This document shows positions 19,738 to 27,117 of a stretch of 64,000 nt of DNA, piece after piece. The DNA lies in assembly GCF_014841615.1 (NCBI RefSeq), contig NZ_JACYUG010000001.1:124001-188000 (forward strand), written 5' to 3'. This DNA is from Sphingomonas sp. CFBP 8760. GTDB lineage: Bacteria; Pseudomonadota; Alphaproteobacteria; Sphingomonadales; Sphingomonadaceae. The stretch's first letter is position 1. Every line of letters starts with the position of its first letter. Position numbers and translations under genes: made by a program. Below the pieces are notes generated by a model, which saw nothing but the letters and a program-made list of their open reading frames with translations, was not told where the DNA came from and did not search any database.

Positions 19738-20523
19738 ATGGCTGACAAATTCGCGATCATCACCGGCGCCTCGACCGGCATCGGCTTCGAACTCGCCACG
19801 CTGGCGGCGAAGAACGGGTACGACATCCTGATCGTCGCCAACGAGGCGCTGATCAACGATGCCGGTGCCGATCTGAAGCAGTTCGGCACCGGTGTGCAGG
19901 CGGTCGAGGCGGACCTGTCGACCATCGAGGGGGTCGATACGCTGATCGCCGCCGCGGCCGGACGGCGGATCGACCTGCTGTGCGCCAATGCGGGCCACGG
20001 GCTGGGCCATGGCTTTCTCGACCAGTCGGTGAAGGACTGGCGCTTCGTCGTTGACACCAACATCACGGGCACCATCTACCTGTTGCAGCAGGTGCTGCCG
20101 GCGATGGTGGCACGCAACGACGGCAAGGTGCTGGTGACCGGATCGGTCGCCGGCTACATCCCGGGCGCGTTCCAGGCGGTGTACAACGGCACCAAGGCGT
20201 TCATCGACAGCTTCACCGAAGCGCTGCGCAACGAGATCAAGGACGCGGATGGCGTGACGCTGACCACGCTGATGCCGGGACCGGTCGATACGGAGTTCTT
20301 CGATCGTGGCGGGATGAACGACACGTCGGTTGGCACCGATCCCAACAAGAGCGATCCGGTGGATGTCGCGAAGGACGGCTGGGATGCGGTGATGGCCGGC
20401 AAGCCGTCGATCTTCTCGGGCTGGAAGACCAAGCTGCAAGGCGTTCTCGCCAACGTCACGCCCGGATCGGTGCTGGCCGAACAGCATCGCAAGATGGCCG
20501 AGCCGGGTACGGCCGACCAGTGA
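19738..20523 (+). CDS. Short-chain dehydrogenase/reductase (SDR) family oxidoreductase
   Basis: A 261-aa classical SDR. The cofactor motif is ITGASTGIGFEL (TGxxxGxG), CANAG is the structural motif, and the catalytic residues are seen as the Ser of TGSVAGY and the YNGTK pair (Y-x3-K). The end (about 200-261) contains KPSIFSGWKTKLQGVLANV, common in SDRs of uncertain substrate. It is the third gene of the operon with the SRPBCC and zinc-dehydrogenase genes. The substrate cannot be inferred. Confidence 0.88.
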   Translation: MADKFAIITGASTGIGFELATLAAKNGYDILIVANEALINDAGADLKQFGTGVQAVEADLSTIEGVDTLIAAAAGRRIDLLCANAGHGLGHGFLDQSVKDWRFVVDTNITGTIYLLQQVLPAMVARNDGKVLVTGSVAGYIPGAFQAVYNGTKAFIDSFTEALRNEIKDADGVTLTTLMPGPVDTEFFDRGGMNDTSVGTDPNKSDPVDVAKDGWDAVMAGKPSIFSGWKTKLQGVLANVTPGSVLAEQHRKMAEPGTADQ

Positions 20524-20543
20524 GCCAGCCGGGCTGAACGTTT

Positions 20544-20582
20544 CCTCGTCACGGGCGGAGGACGACTTCGCCCGTGATGAGG
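20544..20582. terminator. Bidirectional terminator-like hairpin
   Basis: Fourteen-base arms (20544-20557 and 20569-20582) pair fully with one G-U wobble around an 11-base loop. The site lies between the convergent ends of the SDR gene and the esterase gene. No long U-tract is present on either strand. Confidence 0.6.
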
Positions 20583-20601
20583 GAGGCGTCGCCGGGACCG
20601 G

Positions 20602-21714
20602 CTATCGCATCAGGCCGGCGGCGCGCAACGCATCGTCGATGACCTGCCCGACCGACAAGGGCATGGATGCCGGTTTTGGTGCCGGCTGCGGTGAGGATCG
20701 ATCGGCCTCGATCGTGTGGGTCGACGCGGGCATGGCCTCCACGGTCGCCACGTCGTCGGCAAGCCCCCAGAACGCGGCGATATGGCAGGTGGACGAGATG
20801 CCGGCGTCGAGCATGAACGCCCCCACCGCGCCGTAATCATCCGCCGTACCGGTCGCCAGCGGCGTACCGTGACCCATGCCGGCGATGCTGAACTCCTCGA
20901 TCACCACCCGGCCATCGGCGGCCTGCCAGCGGCGGCGGGGAATGCCGTCGACAGTATCCACCTGCGCAGGGGCCGCCGCGACGCCGTGAACCGCACGCCA
21001 TTGAGCGAGGATCGCCTCGCGATTGGACGAATGGACGGTCGCATCAGCCCCGCCATGCCAGATCGACACCGTCGGCCAAGGCCCGCGATGCGGCGAGGCA
21101 CGGCGGACCAGATCGCCCAGCATTTCGGCATCGACCGCGCCGTGCCCCCGCATCCGGTCGAGCGCCTGCACCACACCGCTGGCGCTGCCATAAGGCAGGC
21201 CGGCGATGATCGCACCGCTCGCGAACACCTCGGGATAGGTAGCCAGCATCACGGAGGTCATCGCCCCACCGGCGGACAGGCCGGTGACGAACACGCGGGC
21301 GGGATCGATGCCATGCCGGGTGACGACGGTGGCGATCATCTGCCGGATCGACAGCGCCTCGCCGCCGTCGCGCACCGTGTCCTCGGGCGTGAACCAGTTG
21401 AAACAGCTGTTCGGGTTGTTGGCCCGCTGCTGTTCCGGATACAGCAGGACGAACCCGTGTTCGTCGGCCAGTTGCGACCAGCCGGAACCGCGATCATAGC
21501 CGGCGGCGGTCTGCGTACAGCCGTGCAGCACGACGACCAGCGCCGGCTTTGCCGCCAGCCGATCCGGCACATGGACCCAGCCGCGCAGGCCACCGGGATT
21601 GGAGCCGAATCCATCAAGGGCGCTCAGCCGGCCGGCGCCGTCGTCGGGCTGGAAACGGCTCATCGCGTCGCGCATCGTGGACAGGCGATTGATCGTATCG
21701 GACAGACGCCGCAT
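20602..21714 (-). CDS. PHB depolymerase/feruloyl-esterase family alpha/beta hydrolase
   Basis: A 370-aa esterase of the extracellular PHB depolymerase (LpqC/PhaZ-like) family. LVVVLHGCTQTA provides the oxyanion-hole region. The nucleophile is S147 in TGLSAGGAM, and the late histidine is probably in GMGHGTPLAT. Residues 330-370 form a Pro/Ser-rich linker and a short helix (VGQVIDDALRAAG). No clear signal peptide is seen from the ATG at 21714, so secretion is uncertain. An in-frame extension to 21843 does not supply one convincingly. Possible substrates are short-chain polyesters or aromatic esters. Confidence 0.83.
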   Translation of the reverse strand: MRRLSDTINRLSTMRDAMSRFQPDDGAGRLSALDGFGSNPGGLRGWVHVPDRLAAKPALVVVLHGCTQTAAGYDRGSGWSQLADEHGFVLLYPEQQRANNPNSCFNWFTPEDTVRDGGEALSIRQMIATVVTRHGIDPARVFVTGLSAGGAMTSVMLATYPEVFASGAIIAGLPYGSASGVVQALDRMRGHGAVDAEMLGDLVRRASPHRGPWPTVSIWHGGADATVHSSNREAILAQWRAVHGVAAAPAQVDTVDGIPRRRWQAADGRVVIEEFSIAGMGHGTPLATGTADDYGAVGAFMLDAGISSTCHIAAFWGLADDVATVEAMPASTHTIEADRSSPQPAPKPASMPLSVGQVIDDALRAAGLMR

Positions 21715-21925
21715 GCAAACACTCCGAAGCGGACCGTCCGCTGACAGGCACCGCGGCGGCGATGCTGCACTGCACAATATGGGCGATAGCAGGCGGATGG
21801 CAAGCCGCCGACCGAACGGCTTTTGACGATCGATATCGCGCAAGGCGAGACTTTTCCGCCGTTTCGGCTATGAGGGCGTGTTTCAGGCGATCCTCGCGAT
21901 CGCATCACTTGCAGCGGAAAAGAGT

Positions 21926-22279
21926 ATGGCAGCCTACAAGACCCCCGATTTCACCGAGCGTAATGCCGCGGCACGCGAAGCGCGGCAGCGGGCGCTGGAG
22001 CAGCTGCGCGCCAAGCCGGCTCCCGATCCCGAGGTCGTGGCCGCGCGCCAGGCCGCACGCGAAGCGCGCGAGGCGGCCGCCGCCGAGCGCCGCGCCGCCA
22101 AGCTGGCTGCCGAGGCGGAAGCCAAGGAAGCCGCCCGCGCCGCCAAGGAAGCGGCCGAACAGGCCGAACTGGAAGCCGCCGCCGCCAAAAAGGCATCGCG
22201 CCCGAAGCCCCCGACTGAAGCCGAGATGAAAGCCGCGCGCGATGCGCGTTACGCAGCGCGCAAGGCCCGCAAGCGGTGA
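21926..22279 (+). CDS. Small Ala/Arg/Lys-rich helical protein (DUF6481-like)
   Basis: A 117-aa protein starting MAAYKTPDFTERNAAARE and continuing as an almost uninterrupted charged helix rich in Ala, Glu, Arg and Lys. This looks like the DUF6481 family of alphaproteobacteria, but I assign that from memory of its opening motif. The function is unknown. The composition suggests a coiled-coil or nucleic-acid-binding rod. Its TGA overlaps the GTG start of the next gene (GTGA). The 211-base gap 21715-21925 upstream must hold divergent promoters for this gene and the esterase, but no site was assigned there. Confidence 0.7.
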   Translation: MAAYKTPDFTERNAAAREARQRALEQLRAKPAPDPEVVAARQAAREAREAAAAERRAAKLAAEAEAKEAARAAKEAAEQAELEAAAAKKASRPKPPTEAEMKAARDARYAARKARKR

Positions 22280-22947
22280 CACCCCGCGAACTGCTCGGCA
22301 CCGCAGAGGTGCCGGGCGGTCCGCCGCTCCGCCTGTTCCGGCGCGGCGACGATTTCATGATCGTGCTCGATCGCAACGAACTGATGAGCAGCCGCATGAG
22401 TGGGTCCGAGATCGCGCTTGGCACGATGACGTGCGCGCGACTGACCGGCCATCCGGCTCCCCGGCTGCTGATCGGGGGATACGGCATGGGCTTCACGCTT
22501 CGGGCGGTGCTGGCGAGTCTGGGTGCCGATGCGCGGATCGTCGTCGCAGAACTGGTACCGGGCATCCTCGACTGGGCACGCGGACCGATGGCGGCGCTGA
22601 CCGGCGATTGCCTCGACGATCCCCGGGTCGAGATCGTGATCGGTGATGTCGGCGGCGCGATCGCGGGCGGTAGCGGCCGATATGATGCCATCCTCCTCGA
22701 TGTCGACAACGGTCCGGACGGGCTGACGCGGGAGGCCAATGACGGGCTGTACACCGCGCGCGGTCTGGCCGCGGCCCGCATGGCGCTACGCCCCGGTGGG
22801 GTGCTGGCGGTCTGGTCGGCGGGGGCCGACGCCGCCTTCACCCGCCGTCTGGGCCAGGCGGGGTTCGCCGTCGACGAAATTCGGGTGCGTGCCCGTGACA
22901 ACGGCAAGGGGCCGACTCACGTCATCTGGTTCGCCACGCGTCGCTGA
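22276..22947 (+). CDS. Spermidine synthase-like class I methyltransferase-fold protein
   Basis: A 223-aa Rossmann-fold protein. LLIGGYGMGFTLRAVLASLG is the SAM/dcSAM-binding loop, VVAELVPGILDWAR the acidic strand-2 end, and ILLDVDNGPDGLT corresponds to the spermidine-synthase catalytic loop region. It resembles the SpeE-like branch of methyltransferase-fold proteins rather than a true spermidine synthase, because the N-terminal beta domain is short. The start is GTG 22276, coupled to the gene before. Actual reaction (aminopropyl or methyl transfer) is undecided. Confidence 0.7.
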   Translation: MTPRELLGTAEVPGGPPLRLFRRGDDFMIVLDRNELMSSRMSGSEIALGTMTCARLTGHPAPRLLIGGYGMGFTLRAVLASLGADARIVVAELVPGILDWARGPMAALTGDCLDDPRVEIVIGDVGGAIAGGSGRYDAILLDVDNGPDGLTREANDGLYTARGLAAARMALRPGGVLAVWSAGADAAFTRRLGQAGFAVDEIRVRARDNGKGPTHVIWFATRR

Positions 22948-23031
22948 TCGCCGCATTTCCCGACCTGAAATCCACCAACCGATAAATCTAGATTAGTCGT
23001 TTTCGATCATCGGCTTGGGTCTTTTCGGTCA

Positions 23032-23063
23032 CCGTTATCGTTTCACCGGGGATACGATAACGG
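23032..23063 (+). promoter_or_regulatory. Inverted repeat over the ribosome-binding site of the glycosyltransferase operon
   Basis: CCGTTATCG (23032-23040) and CGATAACGG (23055-23063) are perfect 9-base inverted arms with a 14-base loop. The right arm reaches into the G-run that serves as ribosome-binding site for the ATG at 23070. It could be a repressor operator or an mRNA hairpin limiting translation. A separate 10-bp palindrome (AATCTAGATT) lies at 22985-22994. Confidence 0.45.
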
Positions 23064-23069
23064 GGGATC

Positions 23070-25088
23070 ATGGTGTTCGTGATGCATCTGGCGCTGGGCG
23101 GTTGCCTGAAGGCGCCGCCGGTCAGATATGGCCTGACGGCGGACACCGGCGGTCACATCGCCTATATCATGGAAGCTGCGCTCGCGCAGGCCGAGATGCC
23201 GGAGATCGAGCGTATCTCGATCGTCACCCGGCGGTTCGACGACCCCGCGTTGGGCGCGGATCATGATCGGGCCACAGAGCGGATGGGCGACCGGATCACG
23301 ATCGACCGGATCGGAACCGCGAACACCGCCTATCTGGAGAAGGAGGCGCTGCTCGCCGACCGGCCCGCCTTCCTCGCGGCGCTGCACGCGCATCTGGCGG
23401 CATTGCCCCGGCGCCCCGATGCTATCCACGCGCATTTCGCCGACGCTGCCGAGATCGCCATGGCGGTGCGCGAGCGCTGGGGCATTCCCTTCGTCTATAC
23501 GCCCCACGCGCTCGGGATCGACAAGCGCGCGCAACAGGTCGGCGGTGACGGCCTGAACGTGCGCATCGCGGAAGAGCGCGCCGCGATCGCTGCTGCCGAT
23601 GCCATCATCGTATCGACCCGCGACGAGGCCGATCGTCAGATCGCCGCCTATGGCGTCGCCGATGCCGCATCGCGCCTTCACTGCCTGTCGCCCGGCGCGC
23701 CATCGCGCCCCGCCGGTCGCGGTACCGGCGTGATCGACACGGTGGATGCCATGCTGGCCGATCCCGGCAAGCCGATCGTGCTGGCGATCGCTCGGCCGGT
23801 CCGCAAGAAGAACCTTGCCGCACTGGTCCGCGCCTATGCTGCGACCCCCACGCTCGCAGAACGGGCGAACCTCGTCATCCTAGCCGGTCAGCAGGATGAC
23901 GGACGCTGCTCGATCGAAGAGCGTGAGGTGATCGCCGAGTTGCGTCGCCTGTGCGCCGACCCGGCCCTCCAAGGGCGCGTCGCGTTGCCGGCGCGTCACG
24001 ACGAGGCGGATGTAGAGGCGCTCTATCGCCGGGCGGCGGCGGGCGGCGTCTTCGTCAACCCCGCGCTGCATGAACCGTTCGGCCTGACGCTGATCGAGGC
24101 CGCGGCCGCCGGTGTGCCGGTGGTCGCGACCCGTCATGGCGGACCGAGCGAGATCGTCGCGACGGTCGGCCATGGTCTGCTCGTCGATCCGCGCGACGAG
24201 GCGGCGATCGGCGCCGCCTGTCTGGCGATCATATCGGATGCGGCGCTGCACCGGCGTCTGGCCGGGGCGGCGCGTGCGCATGCCGGCCATTACAGCTGGG
24301 CGAACTACGCCGCGGGATCGGTGGCGGTCTATGCAGGATTGCGGCGGATGCCGATCTTGTTGGCGAGCGATATCGACAACACGCTGACCGGCTGCACCGC
24401 CGGCGCGGCGGCGTTCGCGGCATGGAACCGGACACGCGAACTGGGCTATGTCGTCGCGACCGGTCGGTCCTTCGCGGCGGCACGCAAGGTGCTGGCACAA
24501 TGGCGACTGCCCGAACCCGATGCCTTCATCGTCGATGTCGGCACGCGGATCATGCTGCCGACGCCGGGCGGCGGCTGGCATGAATGGGACAATTATGCCG
24601 TGGCGCTCGACCGGGACTGGGACCGGCCAGCGGTGGTGGCTGCGCTTGCCCCGCTCGCCCTGACCGCGCAGCCGCATGAGACGGAGGGGCCGCATAAACT
24701 GAGCTTCTTCGGCGACGCGACCGATGCGGCGACGATCCGCGCGGCGTTGACGGCGGCGGGGCTGGCGACGCGGGTGGTGTTCTCCCACGGCGAACTGATC
24801 GACGTGCTTGCTCCCCATGCGGGCAAGGCGGCGGCGATCGCCGCCTATGCCGCGCGGCGCGGCCTGTCGCTGGCGGATTGCATCGCGGCGGGCGACAGCG
24901 GCAACGACATCGACATGCTGGAGGCGTGCGGCCATGCGATCGTCGTCGGCAATGCCGGCGCGGAACTCGACGGGCTTACGCCGCGTGCCGGGTTGAACCG
25001 GGTGCGCGGTCGCCATGCGGCAGGCGTGATGGAGGGGCTGGCGGCGATCGGGATCGTACCGCCGGTGCGGGAGATGATGGCGGCATGA
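23070..25088 (+). CDS. Fused sucrose-phosphate-synthase-like glycosyltransferase and HAD phosphatase
   Basis: A 672-aa two-domain enzyme. Residues 1-425 are a GT-B glycosyltransferase of the sucrose-phosphate synthase group: TADTGGHIAY near the start, IHAHFADAAEIA, YTPHALGIDKRA, ARPVRKKNLAAL, and the E-x7-E nucleotide-sugar motif in HEPFGLTLIEAAAAG. Residues 430-665 are a HAD phosphatase of the sucrose-phosphatase type: nucleophile D434 and D436 in ASDIDNTLTG, GDSGNDIDML near the end. Such a fusion would make a sugar phosphate disaccharide and dephosphorylate it. Sucrose or mannosylfructose are the known products of relatives; which one applies is not decided. The stop overlaps the next gene (ATGA). 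Confidence 0.85.
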   Translation: MVFVMHLALGGCLKAPPVRYGLTADTGGHIAYIMEAALAQAEMPEIERISIVTRRFDDPALGADHDRATERMGDRITIDRIGTANTAYLEKEALLADRPAFLAALHAHLAALPRRPDAIHAHFADAAEIAMAVRERWGIPFVYTPHALGIDKRAQQVGGDGLNVRIAEERAAIAAADAIIVSTRDEADRQIAAYGVADAASRLHCLSPGAPSRPAGRGTGVIDTVDAMLADPGKPIVLAIARPVRKKNLAALVRAYAATPTLAERANLVILAGQQDDGRCSIEEREVIAELRRLCADPALQGRVALPARHDEADVEALYRRAAAGGVFVNPALHEPFGLTLIEAAAAGVPVVATRHGGPSEIVATVGHGLLVDPRDEAAIGAACLAIISDAALHRRLAGAARAHAGHYSWANYAAGSVAVYAGLRRMPILLASDIDNTLTGCTAGAAAFAAWNRTRELGYVVATGRSFAAARKVLAQWRLPEPDAFIVDVGTRIMLPTPGGGWHEWDNYAVALDRDWDRPAVVAALAPLALTAQPHETEGPHKLSFFGDATDAATIRAALTAAGLATRVVFSHGELIDVLAPHAGKAAAIAAYAARRGLSLADCIAAGDSGNDIDMLEACGHAIVVGNAGAELDGLTPRAGLNRVRGRHAAGVMEGLAAIGIVPPVREMMAA

Positions 25089-26209
25089 AGCAGGCGTTCG
25101 GTTATTTCGTCCATCATCAGGGCCGCGGCCATGCCGAACGCTGTGCGGCGATCGCCCATGCCCTGCCGGCGGACCGGCCGCTCGTCATCTTCTGCGCGCG
25201 TGACGACATCTTCCCGACGCTGCCGCCCCAGGCATCGATCACCGTCATCCCTTCGCTGTTCGAACCGCGCGGGGACGAGGCGACGGCGATGGATCACATC
25301 CCCACCCCCGCGACGCTGCATTGCGCGCCACTCGGCTGGCCCGGCATCCGCCGGGCAATGGCGACGATCGCCGGCTGGTTCGATACGACGAACCCCGCCC
25401 TGATGATCTGCGACGTCTCCGCCGAGATCGCGCAATTGTCCCGCATCTGCAGCGTTCCGCACGTCAAGATTCTCCAGCACGGCGACCGCGGCGATCCCGG
25501 TCACCAAGCCGCCTATGACGGGGCTGCGGGCCTGCTCGCCCCCTTCCACCTCGCGCTCGCGCAACCGGAATGGGACGCGGCCATGCGCGCGAAGACCTGT
25601 TTCGCCGGCGGTCTGGGGGTCGACACCCGCGTCGTCGAACGCGAACTGGCGCGCCAGCGGATCGGCGTCGGAGCCGGAGAGGAGATGATCCTCGTGACGG
25701 CGGGTGGCGGCGGCAGCGGCTTCGGGCAGGCGCCGCTGGGCGTCGGCGCGCGCAGCCGACCCGGTGCGCGCTGGATCACGATCGGCCCGGTCGAACGCGA
25801 CTGGCACGCCACGGAGCCCGCGAACATCGAGCATCGCGGCTGGGTCGATAACGCCGCCGACCATATCGCCGCCGCCGATCTCGTGATCGCGTCGACCGGC
25901 AACACCACCTGCCAGCAGATCCTGGCGGCAGCGCGGCCATGGCTGGCGATCCCGGAATGGCGCTATTTCGACGAGCAGCACCGCAAGGCGCAGGCGCTGG
26001 GCGCGGCCGGGGTGGCCACCACCCGGCCGCATCTTCCCTCCTCGGCGGAGGCGTGGCAGCAGGCATTGGCGGAGACACTCGCCGGGCATGACGCTGCGGC
26101 GCAGTGCGCGTTGATCGAGGATCGCCCCGCGACGAAGGCCGCGGACTGGCTGGAATCGCTGGCCGACCAGCTGTGGCGCGTTACCGCCCCCGTGCCGGTC
26201 GGCGCGTGA
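25085..26209 (+). CDS. GT-B fold glycosyltransferase (GT28/MGT-like)
   Basis: A 374-aa protein with a two-lobed GT-B layout. The N-terminal FGYFVHHQGRGHAERCAAIA resembles the glycine loop of MurG-like and macrolide-type transferases. The C-terminal part has ILVTAGGGGSG, ITIGPVERDW, HRGWVDNAADHIAAADLVI and STGNTTCQQILAAARPWLAIP, the donor-binding segment of GT28-type enzymes. No signal peptide or membrane span is seen. It starts with ATG 25085, overlapping the stop of the SPS-like fusion, and ends overlapping the next GT gene. It probably adds a further sugar to the product of the first enzyme or to a shared acceptor; this is inference. Confidence 0.8.
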   Translation: MKQAFGYFVHHQGRGHAERCAAIAHALPADRPLVIFCARDDIFPTLPPQASITVIPSLFEPRGDEATAMDHIPTPATLHCAPLGWPGIRRAMATIAGWFDTTNPALMICDVSAEIAQLSRICSVPHVKILQHGDRGDPGHQAAYDGAAGLLAPFHLALAQPEWDAAMRAKTCFAGGLGVDTRVVERELARQRIGVGAGEEMILVTAGGGGSGFGQAPLGVGARSRPGARWITIGPVERDWHATEPANIEHRGWVDNAADHIAAADLVIASTGNTTCQQILAAARPWLAIPEWRYFDEQHRKAQALGAAGVATTRPHLPSSAEAWQQALAETLAGHDAAAQCALIEDRPATKAADWLESLADQLWRVTAPVPVGA

Positions 26210-27111
26210 CCGGCGTATCGGTGCTGACGCTGGCCGGCGGGCGGCCCGAGCATCTGCACAACATGGTGCTGGGGCTGATCCGTCAGGCGCATCGTCCGAT
26301 CGAGCTCATCGTCGCGGTGATGCAGGCTGATCCCTACACGCTGCCGCCCGCCCCCTTCCCGATCCGGCAACTGACGATCGCGGGCGATGCCCTGCCCCTG
26401 GCGGCCGCGCGCAATGCGGCGGTGCAGGCGGCGATCGGCGATGCGCTGATCTTCCTCGACATGGACTGCATCCCGGCGCCGACGCTGATCGGCGATTACG
26501 TCGCGGGTCTCGCCGGGCTCGAGGGGGTGCTGATGGGCGAAGTGTCGTACCTGCCGGACGGGGCGACCGCACCGGGATGGACGATCGAGCGGTTCGCCGC
26601 CGTCGCGGTGCGTCACCCCGATCGTCGCGGGCCACCCGAAACCGGCTGCGAGATTTGCGATGACTATCGCTGTTTCTGGTCGCTCAACTTCGCGGTTCGC
26701 CGTACCACCTTCCTTGCCGCCGGCGGGTTCGACGAACGCTATGTCGGCTATGGCGGCGAGGATACCGATTTCGCCAAGACGCTGGGCGATCGCGGCATTC
26801 CCCTAGCCTGGATGAAAGGCGGTCTCGCCTATCATCAATATCATCCCCACCACATGCCCCCGGTCCACCATCTCGACAGCGTGGTGCGCAACGCGGAATT
26901 GTTCGAAGCGAAATGGGGATACCGGACGATGGGGCACTGGCTCTACGCGTTCCGGCTGATGGGCCTGATCGACGACCGGGCCGGTGCGCCCATCACCATC
27001 CTCCGCCGCCCCGATGCGGCCGATCATGCCCTGACCGGCCAGCAGCGCCACCAGCCCTATGCCGATACCACGACGGTCATTGATCTGCTGAAGGCGCGGG
27101 CCGCCGCCTGA
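26206..27111 (+). CDS. Family 2 glycosyltransferase with galactosyltransferase-type C-terminal motif
   Basis: A 301-aa GT-A enzyme. SVLTLAGGRPEHLHNMV opens the fold and FLDMDCIPAP is the DxD metal/nucleotide-sugar site. The segment FDERYVGYGGEDTDFAKTLG is the conserved catalytic-side motif of the GT7/GT27 C-terminal domain. The start is GTG 26206, overlapping the previous stop (GTGA). It completes a three-gene coupled operon with the SPS-like fusion and the GT-B gene. It converges on the M3 peptidase gene with six bases between the stops. Donor and acceptor are unknown. Confidence 0.83.
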   Translation: MTGVSVLTLAGGRPEHLHNMVLGLIRQAHRPIELIVAVMQADPYTLPPAPFPIRQLTIAGDALPLAAARNAAVQAAIGDALIFLDMDCIPAPTLIGDYVAGLAGLEGVLMGEVSYLPDGATAPGWTIERFAAVAVRHPDRRGPPETGCEICDDYRCFWSLNFAVRRTTFLAAGGFDERYVGYGGEDTDFAKTLGDRGIPLAWMKGGLAYHQYHPHHMPPVHHLDSVVRNAELFEAKWGYRTMGHWLYAFRLMGLIDDRAGAPITILRRPDAADHALTGQQRHQPYADTTTVIDLLKARAAA

Positions 27112-27117
27112 CCGTCG

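Noticed and set aside
21951-22907. A minus-strand frame opposite the DUF6481-like and spermidine-synthase-like genes
   Set aside because: It is an antisense shadow of two coupled genes and its translation is Arg/Ser/Pro-rich noise.
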